A DNA stretch of 64,000 nt, taken from contig JASKMD010000010.1 of assembly GCA_030144725.1 (NCBI GenBank), forward strand, positions 124,001 to 188,000, given 5' to 3'. The notes beneath the pieces are model-generated. The model made no database searches. It worked only from the letters and a program-made list of their open reading frames with translations, and was not told where the DNA came from. The position numbers were made by a program, and so were the translations under genes. Below are positions 1-10,677 of this stretch, piece after piece. Each line of letters opens with the position of its first letter. Position 1 is the first letter of the stretch. The stretch comes from Haematococcus lacustris (Eukaryota; Chlorophyta; Chlorophyceae; Chlamydomonadales; Haematococcaceae).

Positions 1-503
1 GCTTGCACACCCCATGGAGCACTCTGCTGTCCAGCTTGATGCCGCATCCTGGCTGTGGGGGTGATGGGGAAGGGGGGTGGACAGGTAAGGGTCCGGGGAC
101 CACCCCTGCGCCTGCCACGCTTTGACTGCCCTGGCACAGGCTTCAGACACCAACACGCATGCACAGCATGGTGCATGCGGCAGGGTAAGAGCAGGCTGTC
201 CTGCAAGGAAGCCTGCTTCTTCATGCTCAGTAGGCGGTGGTGCTTGGTGGCCTCGTCCTTTCTCCTACGACTGCCACGTGTGTGATATTCCAAGCAATCA
301 GGACTTTGGCGGCTCAATCAGCAAGATGCAGTATGGGTCCATGCCAACGCATGCCAGTCCTGCTGCAACCAGCGCAGGACCAGGCTTTGAGCGCAGCCAC
401 GCTCATCTTCCCACCAGCCCGCACTCTGCCACTTCCCACTTGGTGCCGTTGCCTTCGCAACCGCACTACCTATGCAGCGCACTGGACCATGCGCTGGGTG
501 CAG

Positions 504-2490
504 GTCCCCTATGGAGAACCACCACCTGGCAGCTGCCTTCAGCCTACTGAAGGATCCGGAACTCAACTTCCTGGCCCTGCTGCCCAAGGTGAGCAGGCAG
601 GGTGTGGGCGGTGTGGTAGGGCTTGCCTGTCCAGGGGGGGGGTATCCCTGAGAAGGAGCGCGGCTAGTTCATCAGCTACTGGTGCAAGCGAAGCATGTGT
701 TGAGGCAACCACCCGTGTGCAGGCCAGCTGGGAGCGTCTACGCAAGCTGATGGTGGAGCTGGTGCTGGGCACTGAGTGAGTGGCAGTGCTTTTGGCCTGC
801 AGCCTTTGCACTTGCAGCCATCCCTGCCCCTCCCTTGCTGCTGAGCCTGCTTAGGTCACACCACACCCCCATACATTCACCTGCACGCTTGACTCTTGGC
901 AGTTACCAGGGGGTGGGGCCTTGGAGTGCCCATGCATAATTTCACGGCTCACTTTCACAATGTTGCACATGTTGCACAATTGTCGGCCTTGTTGCGCAGC
1001 ATGAAGCAGCACTTCAGTATCATAGGCGCCTTCACCGCCCTGCACCGCTTAAATACTTCAGAGGCTCAGGGAAGCGCGCGCATCAGCGGTGCAGGGAAGC
1101 AGGAGAGGTGAGCAGTCTGGTTGTTCTGATGCAGAGCTGTGGCAATGCATGAGCTCTGTGTTGCGGACCAGATCATGAATGGAGTGAACACGTTGCAGTT
1201 TGACAGCAGCATTGACACGAGCCTCCTCCCACTCACATGATCTGCCTGTGTTTGCTTGTGGCTACTTTGCAGCCTGCCTTCCTATGGCAAGGCCAGCAGC
1301 AGCACAGTGGACGAGTTGCAGCCCGTGTCAGAGCAGGACAAGCTGCTGAGCCTGCAGGTGCGAGTGCTCAGCCGACACAATGACCTCTGGAGCTGACAGT
1401 GAGGTGTGCTGCAGGTTGTTGGTTAGCGCATGTCCTGCAGGTCAGGGCAGTTACAGCAAGGAGCACAGCACTTTTTACTGAAAACCGCCTTGTTGTGCCT
1501 GAGCTGCAGATGGCGCTCAAGTGCTCGGACCTTGGCCACCTGGCAGCCCCCCTGCCTGTGCATCTGGCGTGGGTGGCACGGCTCGAGGCAGAGTTCTTTG
1601 CACAAGGTAATTAGTGTGTGTGTGCCCCTGACAGCACCAGCCAACTGCACAGCCACAACTGTGATGATCTCTCTTACCCGTTACATGGAGCAAACACTCA
1701 CTTGACATGAGCCGTGAAGAATCACTCCGCGAGAATGTGCTGTGCATAAAGATGGCAGTTGCCTAGCATAGCTGCAGATACATCACCATTACCATCAGGG
1801 ATAGCATCCTGCCACACTGAGCAAATGCCAGTAGGTTGGCTGGGCAGTTAGAATTCCTGCTCCCAAGCCCTGTGACTGTTCCTGCTCAGTTCTGTGCAGA
1901 CGCTTGCTGCCAGACTTTGTGCACCACTGGCTCGCACCATCGCACTGCATGTTTCATGGTGCATTGCAATCCAGGCACTGTAGGCGCAGTGCTGGCCCGG
2001 GTCAGTTCGCCAGCGCAAGTTGCCCATGAGTTGCCCATGAGTTGCCCATAAGTTGCCCATGATCACAGTGCCCATGAGCATCAGTGTCAGCACGACCATG
2101 CAATGTGTGTGGTTGTCTACAAGCGCGCCGTGCCCCCTTTCGCGTCAGTGGATGCGTCACACCTGGTGCTGCACTGTGCGCTGCCAGGTGACGCGGAACG
2201 CGCGCAGGGCCTGGCCATCTCGCCCCTGTGTGACCGCACCAAGCAGGGTATCACCAAGTCCCAAGTGGGCTTCTTTGGTGAGTGCCATGCAGCTCTTGGT
2301 GGCTGCTGTGCTTTGATGTGATGGCTTGACACCGTCTGCAACCTAACCTACTGCCTGACTGCTGGCTGCAGACTTTGTGGCATTGCCCTTGTTCAAGAAT
2401 TTCACAGCACGCTTCACTGCCGCCAAGCCACTGCTGCATGGAGTGCTGCGCAACTACGCCCACTGGCAAGCGCAGGCGGCGGACAGCTGA
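504..2490 (+). CDS. 3',5'-cyclic nucleotide phosphodiesterase, C-terminal part (5' end outside or unresolved)
   Basis: Exons 504-588, 723-775, 1000-1107, 1273-1357, 1510-1606, 2188-2277 and 2372-2490 join in one frame with GT-AG introns; the stop is TGA at 2488. They encode the second half of a class I PDE catalytic domain. Visible segments are MENHHLAAAFSLL (the family's ENHH block), DMKQHFSIIGAF, ALKCSDLGH (a metal/substrate-pocket Asp block), EFFAQGD and ISPLCDRTKQGITKSQVGFF (the invariant Gln-Phe nucleotide clamp is in SQVGFF). Family members hydrolyse cAMP or cGMP. The HDxDH metal-binding segment that should precede ENHH was not found between 1 and 503, so those exons lie upstream or are unrecognised. 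Specificity for cAMP or cGMP cannot be told. Confidence 0.88.
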
Positions 2491-4045
2491 CCGTTCTACT
2501 CCTTCTTCCCTTTTCACTGCTAGATTCCCTTCATACTGCTAGGTTGCCCTGCAGCCACTGCTGTGGGTCCCCGGAAACCTGAGGCGCGGGCCTAGACGCC
2601 TGATGCCCAGAGCAATGGGTTGCTCTCATGCACTGATATTGAGACAGGATTCACACAGGGGGTTGGGGGTGGGGCAGCCTGGCAGCCGATAGAAACATCA
2701 GGCCGCATCATGGCACCAGGCAAGCCAGCCATGGGCAGTAGAGCCCCCTCGCTCTGCCCCACTTGACGGCATGGGAGAGACAGGCATGAGGCTGGCTGGG
2801 TTGAAGCTGCACCCTGAGGTTGCTTGCCACTCGCTTCATGCGCATGGCCCATAGTCGCATAGTGGATGGCGTGTGATTGCGAGCACAGCACACATCAGCG
2901 TGCAGGGTGGGGGCCAGGGGCGGGGTCTGGACCAGCGCCGATAGCAGTGTGTCACCAAGCCTTGCAATGTAGCTGCAACGTCACCTTAGTAACGTAGGTG
3001 ACGCTAGCTGTGCTGGCCGGCGCTTGGCTAGAGCAGGAGGGGGTAGCAAGGAAATCATGCGTGCTTGGTGACGATAGCGAAGACTCCGGCGCTGCGCCAT
3101 AGACCAGCGGCAGCCGCACAATGTGTGGAAGTGTGAGAGCGCAGTGGCTCTGCAGCGGTGAGACGCTCCGCGGCCAGGTTGAAGCCCGCGCGCCTTCAGC
3201 GGGCCGTCCGTAGCCCGCATGCTGCTAAGGCGGTGCTCCCCATTGAGGAGTTGAGGGCCAACTGTGATGCTTAAAATGTTAAGTATAATGATGTAAGAAC
3301 ATGTTCTGAGCAGATGATGTGGCTTACACCGCTGAAGCCGTCAGCCGTTAGGCTGCTAGGCCGTTCTGAGCAGAGCATGTGTTTCATATATCATAACATA
3401 TATATAATATAATATATATATATAAATATATAATATAATATATCATAACATATATAACATATATCGCCCCACCCTCGTAGGGGGGTGGGGGTAGAAATTG
3501 GTTCCGGTTTTGCCTCAGGCAGTTCGGATAACATATAATGCATCTACAAGGACATGGTGTGCGGGACATCACATGGACATGGTGTGAGCCTCTGTTTGCC
3601 TCCGCCACATACCATTATGCAAATACTGTCATACCTTTATTCTTTCAGCCATGGCTTTACAGTAAAGTTTACTACAACACCGTCATGCTGCCAGGCTAAC
3701 AGTCACTAACAGTAGCAGTGTGACATGTGACATTAAGGCTGTGGGGGCCCAGTGCCAGTAGATTTCGTTGCCTCAGTAAGTGTCAGTAAGTGGCACTGTG
3801 GTTATGATGGTTAGGCTGTTTGCCGGTCTCGCCCGTCTCTCCCCATCGGTCGCTCGGCAGCTTTCGAACAGCTTCGACCGCCTTCGACCGCAATCGACCC
3901 TACTTCGATGATGCCATCGATTTTGCGACAATGGACCGGTCTCGGCAACCCGAGGGAAATGTCCGACGCATGCTGCAGGCCGCCAAGAAAGACAGTTGCC
4001 AGCATAGTCAGACATATCGTGATACGTTGTGAGGGGGCGGACGCT
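2491..4045. other. Intergenic, no gene recognised
   Basis: Convergent gap between the phosphodiesterase (+) and the aminotransferase fusion (-). Open frames here are short and carry no family signal. It holds an AT-rich block at about 3386-3466 (mostly TA repeats) followed by an inverted CCCCACCC / GGGGTGGGG pair at 3466-3491. A TTACA at about 3657-3661 would read TGTAA, the volvocalean poly(A) signal, on the minus strand and may end the fusion gene's transcript. Confidence 0.5.
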
Positions 4046-5766
4046 TCAGTCTCGCAGCGCTGTGCGGCCTCGAACGACGCACTCGTCCATCAGCGTTGCA
4101 TAACACTCTTGTAGCCTCTCCGTGACGGGGCCGCGAGCGCCGCGACCCACCGCCCTGCAGTCGACGCTGATGACGGGGATGAGGCCAGCGAAGGTTCCTG
4201 TGACAAATGCCTCCTCTGCGCCGTACACCTACGGCGAGTACCCAACGCGAGGCGGGGTGAGGCGCAGCAGACCTGCGAAACGCCTCCTCGGACTCACCGC
4301 GGTCAGGCTGAAGTCTAGCTCCCGCGCAGCGATGCCTTGCTCACGACACAGCCGCAACACATTCGCGCGTGTGATGCCGGGCATCTGGTACTTCGTTGTG
4401 GGCGCCCACACCTGGCCCTGCGCAGCATTTGTCAGGGTTGCATGCAGAGGGAGGGTGGCAGCTGCCACCCGCCGCGCACCACCCTGCCCGGGGTCATGGC
4501 AGGCGAGGCTGCTGCCTGACACCAGCCTAACACCTCTGACTTAGGGTTAGGCAGACATAAGGGTTTGCCAGCAGCCGCCCTCAACAGCCTTGCCTGGCCC
4601 GCTAGCTGCACCTCACTGGTGCCGTGCAGGCAGGCGGGGCACAAGACCTTACTGCTTGATGCAGGCAGGCAAATAGTCCGAGGAACCCAGCTGCCATACC
4701 AGGCTGGCAGCATAGCGGTGTAAGGCTACCACAACAACAACTACAGCAAAACAACAACAACAACACCAACTGATACCGCCACCAGCAACAGAATAACCAC
4801 CTTGCGGACGATGAAAAAGTTGGTGCTGTTGCAAGTTGCCACGAAGCCGTGCGGGTCCAGCATCAGCGCCTCATCAGCGCCCGCATGGTGCGCCTGCATG
4901 GTGGCCACCCAGACAGGCAGACACCTGACCCTGACCCTGGGGCTGGGAGGCAGTGCGGGGGCAGTGCGGCGGCCCCACCAGGGGCAGTGACCACCAGGGG
5001 GTGCCCGCAGTGAGCTTGCAAGGCAGGGGGGTGCAAGGCAGGTGGTGGCCAGCAGCCGCCGCAGCTACCCCGCCAATGCACCCCGTTGCCCAGCGCAGCC
5101 CGGCAAGCAGCGGGCAGCGGCAGTGTGGGGTGGGGTGGGTCGCGGCATCCGCCCTGCAGTGGGCTTGCAATGGGGTGGGGCGGGGCATGGGGGGGCCCGG
5201 AGGCAGCGGGGCTGACCTGGATGCAGGCCGCGATGCAGTTCAGCTTGCTGTGCGAGTTCCAGCCGGGGTCCTGCACGTCCGGGGCGCCCCGCCGCACATG
5301 CACCGTGAACAGGCGTATGCCGCGCTGCTTCACTGCGGGGGAGGCCGGCTGCAGGGCAGGGCACGGCACAGCCCAGGGGCAAGAGGCTGGGCAGGGCAGC
5401 AAGGGGGGGAGGGGGGGAGGGGGGGGAGGGGGGGGAGGGGGGGGAGGGGGGGAGGGGGGGAGGGGGGGGAGGGGGGGGAGGGGGGGGAGGGGGGGAGGGG
5501 GGGAGGGGGGGGAGGGGGGGGTGGGTCAGGGTGACCTTGTACTCGGGGATGACCACAATGGTGGGTCTGCCGATAGTGATGTAGGGGCTCTGCAGTCAGT
5601 CAGTGGCGCCAGGGGTCAGGCAGCGGCGGGTGCTGCTGCGTACAGCCGGGGTCAGGCGCTGCTGCTTATTGAGCCTGAGCTGGAGGGGGTGCCAGGGTCA
5701 GGGCAGGGCACCTGGTAGGGGGTGGGCTTCAGCCCTCGGGTCACCATCAGCCGGATGTGCACCCCT

Positions 5767-5801
<35 letters not shown>

Positions 5802-8800
5802 GGGGCAGCAGCAGCAGCTGGCTTACCCCCCTCCCAGGTCCTGCGCCTACATGCCCTGCTACTCCACGTGCATCCCTCCCCCCCTTACCCGCCCTGCCCC
5901 CTCAGCCTCCCCCTGGTGCCGCCCTGCTGCGCCCTCTCACCCTCTCACCCTCTCACCCTCTCACCCTCTCACCCTCTCACCCTCTCACCCTCTCACCCTC
6001 TCACCCTCTCACCCTCTCACCCTCTCGCCCTCACCCTGGCAACCACCCTCACCTGACGCCTGGTTCATACCGTTGGCATCAACCTGCAGTGGCAGTGGTG
6101 GCAGTGGCAAAGCACTGAGGCGCCCCCAGCCTTGCCTGGACCTGGGGGCTGAGGGGGGTTAGAGCGCATGCTGCCAGCAGAGAGTGACCCACAGAGTGAT
6201 ACGCTCTGACCCCCCCCCCCCTTGGACACCCCCGGCTGGCCCCTGACTACTGATGCCCTCCCCCCTGCTGCTTGGCCCTTACCCCCCCCCTGGGGGCTCA
6301 CTGTGGCGTACACCAGGTCAGCCAGCTGCTGGCGGTTGAGGTCCAGCGCCATGTCCAGCGCTGCCGCACCCTCAAACAGCCGGTCCAGGTGTTCCTGGGG
6401 GCAGGCAGGGGGCCGAGCAGGTCAGGGGCAAGGGGGGGAAGGCAAGGGGGTAAGGGGGGGAAGGGGGAGGGGGAGCAGGCCATCATTGGCAACGTCACCT
6501 CTCCTGCCTCCCCCCCATCCCCCCCTTCCCCCCATCCCCCCCATCCCCCCCTTCACCCCATCCCCCCCTTCCCCCCTTCACCCCTTTCCCCCCCTCCCCC
6601 CTTCATCTGATCCTGCAGCCGCCAGCCCTGGCAGCTGCCTGGCCCTCCCCGGACCTGACAGAAGGCCATCACGCCGCGGTGCAGGCGCAGCCCCTCCCAC
6701 ACGCCGTCCCCCAGCAGGAAGCCGCTGTCCAGCACTGACACCTTGGCTGCGGGCCGCCACACCTGGCAGCAGCAGGGGGGAGCAGCAGGGGGGGGCAGCA
6801 GGGGGAAGCAGCAGGGGGGGGCAGCAGGGCGGGGGGCCAGGGCAAGGCAAGCTGACTCAGACAGCCGCCTGCCTGCCTGCCTCCCTACTGCCTGCCCTCC
6901 CGCCTGCCTGCCCGCCTGCAGCTCACCAGGTCCAGGCTCAGGGTCACGCCGTCCCGGATGCCCACCAGCACGTCAGCGTTGCGCGGGTCAGCGGGGTAGG
7001 CATGGGTGCCTGACTGAGAGGTCACACTCTCCCCTGGGGAGGTCACACCTGCCCCGGGCCCTGTCTGGTCCAGAGCGGCGGGGGGCCCTGCTGCTGCTGC
7101 TGTGGGGTCAGGGGGGTCTGCTGCTGCTGGCCCAGCTGCTGCTGCTGCTGTGGGTGGGGGCAGGGGCTGAGGCAGCGAGGGGGGCAGGGGGGGGGCTACC
7201 TGTCAGGGAGGGGGGGGGGAGAGACGGGGGCAGGTTAGGGTCGTAGGGGCAGGGGGGGGGGAGGCTACTGCTCTTACAGCATCAGTAGCAGCAGCACAGC
7301 AGCAGCAGCATCAGGGCAGCAGGTGGGGCAGAGCAGGGGCTACTGACCCCCACTGTGTGCCAGTGATTTAATTACTGCGTAATACGTAACGATTGGAACC
7401 AAAAGCTTGTTTGCTAGGGCCGGGCTTTCGTTGCCAAATGAACCCTTACATGCTGTTTTACTTGTTTCTCGTAACCAGTCGACACCAACTGCGTAACCAG
7501 CCATTTTATGGTCCTGGACCCTTCGTCACAAACATCACTGCTGTGTGCAGGCTAGGGCAGAGCAGGGGGCTAGGGCAGAGCGGGCAGAGCAGAGCGGGCA
7601 GAGCAGAGCGGGCAGAGCAGGGGGCTGAGGGGCAATCAGGGGGCGCACCATCCGCTGCAGATCAGTGTGGCCCCCCCCCCGCCCCCCCCCCCCCAGTCAT
7701 CCTCAGCTCACCCCCCCCTCAACCTCCCTCTGGCCCCACTGCCAGCCCCCCCCCCTGTGGGCCCAGCTCAGGCCCCCCTCACCCCCCCCCTGCTGCTGCT
7801 GACACCCAGGCACAGGTCAGGTCAGGCCAGGCAGGGTTGAGTTAAACGCCGGCAGCCGGCAGGGAGGCGGCAGGGGGCGCGGAGGGGGGGGTGGGCGCAC
7901 CCTGCTGCTGCCGGGGCGTGGAGGGGGGGGTGGAGGGGGGAGGGTTGGAGGGGGGGGGGGCGGCGCACCCTGCTGCTGCCTGGGCGCAGCACGCCTGGGT
8001 GTGCCCTGAGGAGCTCATACAGCGCACTGCACTCGGTCAGCAGGGGGCGCAGCGCAGGGGGCAGGCGGGGCGCTCCAGGCCGGGCTGAACCCGCTGCGGG
8101 GGAGAAGCCTGCGGGGGAGGGGCGACACAAGCTGAGGCAACCCCACACACCCCAGCCCAGCCCCGCCCAGCCCCGCCCCCCCTCCCTCGCTTCACCCCAG
8201 GCTGAGGCTCGGGTTGTCCCCCAGGCTGACCCCCCCACGCCTGCCACCTGCACGTCAGCCTGGACCCCCCGCCGCCTGCCCCTGCCTGCCTGCACCCAGC
8301 CCTGCACCGCAGGCACCGACACCCCTACTCCACCCCACCCCACCCCACCCCATTCGGACACCCCCCAGTGGCTGCCCCCCTCCCCACCCTCAGCTGCTGC
8401 CGTGCCCCCCACCCCCCCCACCCCCCCCACCCCCCCGCCCCTGCTCCCCCCCAGCCGACCTGTTGAGGCGTGTGTGGCGGCGTACCAGTGCGGGGCCCAC
8501 ACGCCGTCATAGGGCTTGGGGCCGGGCGGCCAGGACAGCATGGCTGGCTGCCAGTCCAGGTGCAGGGCGCAGCACAGGGCGCGCAGGCAGGCCTCAGGGG
8601 CAGCCACCAGGTCCTGGGACAGCAGCAGCAGGGGGGCCTGCCTGCAGGCACAGGGGGGGGGAGGGGCAGCCTGGTCAGGTGGTCACAAGCAGGCAGGCGG
8701 GGGAGGAGGCGGGGCAGGAGGGGCGGGGCAGGAGGGGGGGGCGGGGCAGAAGGGGGGCAGGCGGGGCGGGTGGGGCCAGAGGGAGGGGCGGAGAGGCCGT

Positions 8801-10153
8801 CCTAGTATGTGGGGTGCAGCTGACGCATCAGGTCCAGCAGGTCCGTGGACCTCCTGCTGCCTGCTGCCTCCCCAGCCCCCTGGCTTTGCGTCATTGAGCT
8901 GTGGATGCGGATGGTGCCACTGGCATGGGGGTAAGGGTGTGTGGGTGGTGGGGGGGGGGGGGGGGCAGCACTGCTGCTGCTACTGCTGCTGCTACTGCTG
9001 CTGCTGCCCCCGCCCTGCTCACCCGCAGCCCCTCAGCTCACTGAGGACCTCCAGCAGCGCCTGACAGCAGCAGCAGCCGACAGCAGGGAGGGGGGGCAGA
9101 GAGGCTGGTGAGGGGGCTTGGGGGGGTCAAGGGGGGAAGGGCTGGCAGTTGAGCCAGTGGGAGGGTGAGGGGCACTCTGGGGTGTCAAGGGGGGGGACCC
9201 AGGCCCAGGGTTAACAGGTCTTGAGGGAGCTCTAGGTACCCAGGGGGAGGGGGGCAGGGGGGGGGGCGAGGGGGGGGGGGCGCTGGCCTGCTGCAGATAA
9301 CCAGGCCCCTCCCCTCCCCGCCTCCCCCCACAAGGTTGTTCAGCGCACCGTGTACCCCAGCTCCTGCTGGCTGGGCGGCGCCACCTTGGCAAAGCTGGTG
9401 ATGACGGGCAGCGGCTCCCGCACCAGCAGCACGTGCCGCCCCTGGCTGAACAGGCCGCTGCGGCAGGCCAGCTTGTGCTTGGCCATGTGCTTGGCGTACA
9501 GCACGGGGCGGTCGGCAGGGCGCGGGCGCTGCTGCAGCCCCCACATCACACGCTCGCCATCCGTGTCGCCTTGCGCCAAAATCTGCAGCCAGAGGGGGGG
9601 GAGGGGGGTGCATGTAGGGGGGGGGGGCTAGAGGAGGGGGGGGGGGAGGCAGGGCAGGGGGGGCAGGAGGAGCCGTGTGGGTGCACTGTGTGCTGTGCAG
9701 CGGGGGCAGTGGGCCGATCCCAGGGTCGGGTCCATCCTCAGTGACCGGTCACACTGCAGTCGGGGTCACGGCAGCCAGTCAGGCCCCTGCACCGCCCATC
9801 ATGCCTCCCCCTCCTCCTCCACGCACCCCGGACACCTCCCTAGCTCGCCCCCCTGTCGACTCCTTCAAGGGCCGGGGGCAGGGCGCCGCTCATGGCAGGG
9901 CGCCGCACGCACGACGCTGCTGGCATGGCGATGGCCCGGCGCAAACCCTGGCAGCGCCCTACCCACGCGGTCTGTCACTCACTTCGTCAAGGCCTGGGTG
10001 CTGGATCCCCGTGCGCTGCAGGTAGGCTGCGTACAGCGGCTCGTCATGCACGCTCGTGTCGCTGCGCTGCGCGAAGGCGTACATGAGGGCCGTGGAGCAG
10101 CATCGCGGGCCCGACCAGCAGTGGATGGTGCGCTGCGTCTGCTCCTGGGCCAT
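4046..10153 (-). CDS. Sulfotransferase-like P-loop / branched-chain aminotransferase-like (class IV PLP) fusion protein
   Basis: Fifteen exons join without a frame break into about 572 codons: 10153-9983, 9582-9349, 9060-9023, 8641-8460, 8108-7969, 7013-6927, 6762-6655, 6394-6302, 6083-6053, 5764-5712, 5589-5536, 5348-5217, 4893-4801, 4417-4298, 4228-4046. Residues 1-255 form a sulfotransferase-like P-loop domain: SGPRCCSTALMYAFAQR near the N-terminus (5' phosphosulfate-type loop), LVREPLPVITSF (3' phosphate-type motif) and WPPGPKPYDGVWAPHWY. Residues 260-572 form a fold-type IV aminotransferase: GDGVWEGLRL, HIRLMVTRGLKPTPYQ, WNSHSKLNCIAA with the presumed PLP lysine, ALMLDPHGFVATCNSTNFF and AFVTGTFAGLIP. 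The same architecture is known in land plants as branched-chain-amino-acid aminotransferase-like proteins (At3g05190, At5g27410). The substrate is not established. Introns carry dense simple repeats and a MITE. Confidence 0.93.
5401..5521. repeat. Polypurine G-run array
   Basis: An almost uninterrupted series of G6-8 runs separated by single A, filling most of the 187-bp intron between fusion-gene exons 5536-5589 and 5217-5348. On the transcribed strand of that gene it is C-rich; the plus strand could form G-quadruplexes. Confidence 0.95.
5767..5802. repeat. (CAG)n microsatellite, intronic
   Basis: About eleven CAG units directly next to the acceptor of fusion-gene exon 5764-5712. It reads CTG on the gene's sense strand and so forms the end of the intron. 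Confidence 0.9.
5934..6028. repeat. (CACCCTCT)n 8-bp tandem repeat, intronic
   Basis: About eleven near-perfect copies of an 8-bp unit inside the fusion-gene intron between exons 6083-6053 and 5764-5712. Confidence 0.92.
7361..7540. mobile_element. Short hAT-type MITE, internally deleted copy
   Basis: The element starts CAGTGATTT and ends CATCACTG. It is flanked by a perfect 8-bp direct repeat CTGTGTGC at 7353-7360 and 7541-7548, the target-duplication length of the hAT superfamily. Its left part (GCGTAATACGTAACGATTGG, AAAAGCTTG) and right part (CAACTGCGTAACCAG, GGTCCTGGACC) match the two 289-bp copies at 44634 and 45657, but about 109 bp of the middle is missing and there are scattered substitutions, so it is older. 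It sits in an intron of the aminotransferase fusion gene. No transposase is encoded. Confidence 0.9.
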
Positions 10154-10309
10154 GGCACCGCGATGCCAACTCGCCCCTGATTTCCACCCGGACTGACATG
10201 GGAAATAGTCCCGATGGTTTCCATGTTCAGTGCAAGCCTGCTTGAGTTTACGGCTGCAGCTTGGCAGGGCGGGGGGCAGCCGATTTGATAGGGCAGATGC
10301 TGTTGCCTC

Positions 10310-10677
10310 ATGCTGTTGCTGCTAGGGCTGAGTCGGTATGTGTCGCTGTGGGAGCAGGCAGCTGAGCCTACCCAGCCCACCCCGGCTGCCAAAGCCAAGC
10401 CAGCACCACAGCCAGGCAGGTGTATCATCCTCCGTAGCGCACTCTTGTGTCATGAACTATGCTATCACGCGTCAGGCTGGACAGGGACTGCAATGCAGCA
10501 TTGAACATGCAGCGCATTGGGGAGAGCAGGTGGCGGCCGCTGGAGCTGTGCTACTGGCCAGAGCAGGGAGCTCTGCCAGCCAAGGGCAAGGAGTACCCAG
10601 GCCTGGGCTACAAGCGGCTGCGAGACAAGCCATCCAAGGCCCAGCAGCAGCAGCAGCAGCCTGCTGAGGCACAGTAA
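10310..10677 (+). pseudogene. TnpB/Fanzor-like nuclease, C-terminal tail only
   Basis: Open from 10310, with a likely small GT-AG intron at 10421-10473 that joins APQPGR to LDRDCNAALN in frame; the stop is TAA at 10675. The DRDxNAALN block is the C-terminal RuvC-III signature of TnpB and its eukaryotic Fanzor relatives (the second Asp is catalytic in the family). It is followed by GESRWRPLELCYW, a Gly/Lys-rich stretch and a poly-Gln tail. The RuvC-I and RuvC-II parts and the DNA-binding domain are absent: only about 160 bp separates this fragment from the start of the divergent aminotransferase fusion. It is therefore a truncated transposon relic or exapted tail. Assignment rests on the short motif. 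Confidence 0.6.

Noticed and set aside
3386..3466. Possible replication origin or promoter in the AT-rich block
   Set aside because: Only low-compl­exity TA repeats are visible, with no positioned gene start nearby.
5900..6060. Ser/Pro/Leu repeat protein encoded by the CACCCTCT array
   Set aside because: It is an 8-bp repeat open in all three frames, inside an intron of the minus-strand gene.
7822..8607. 261-codon minus-strand frame as an independent protein
   Set aside because: It contains exons 8641-8460 and part of 8108-7969 of the aminotransferase fusion in mixed frames, with intron between them.
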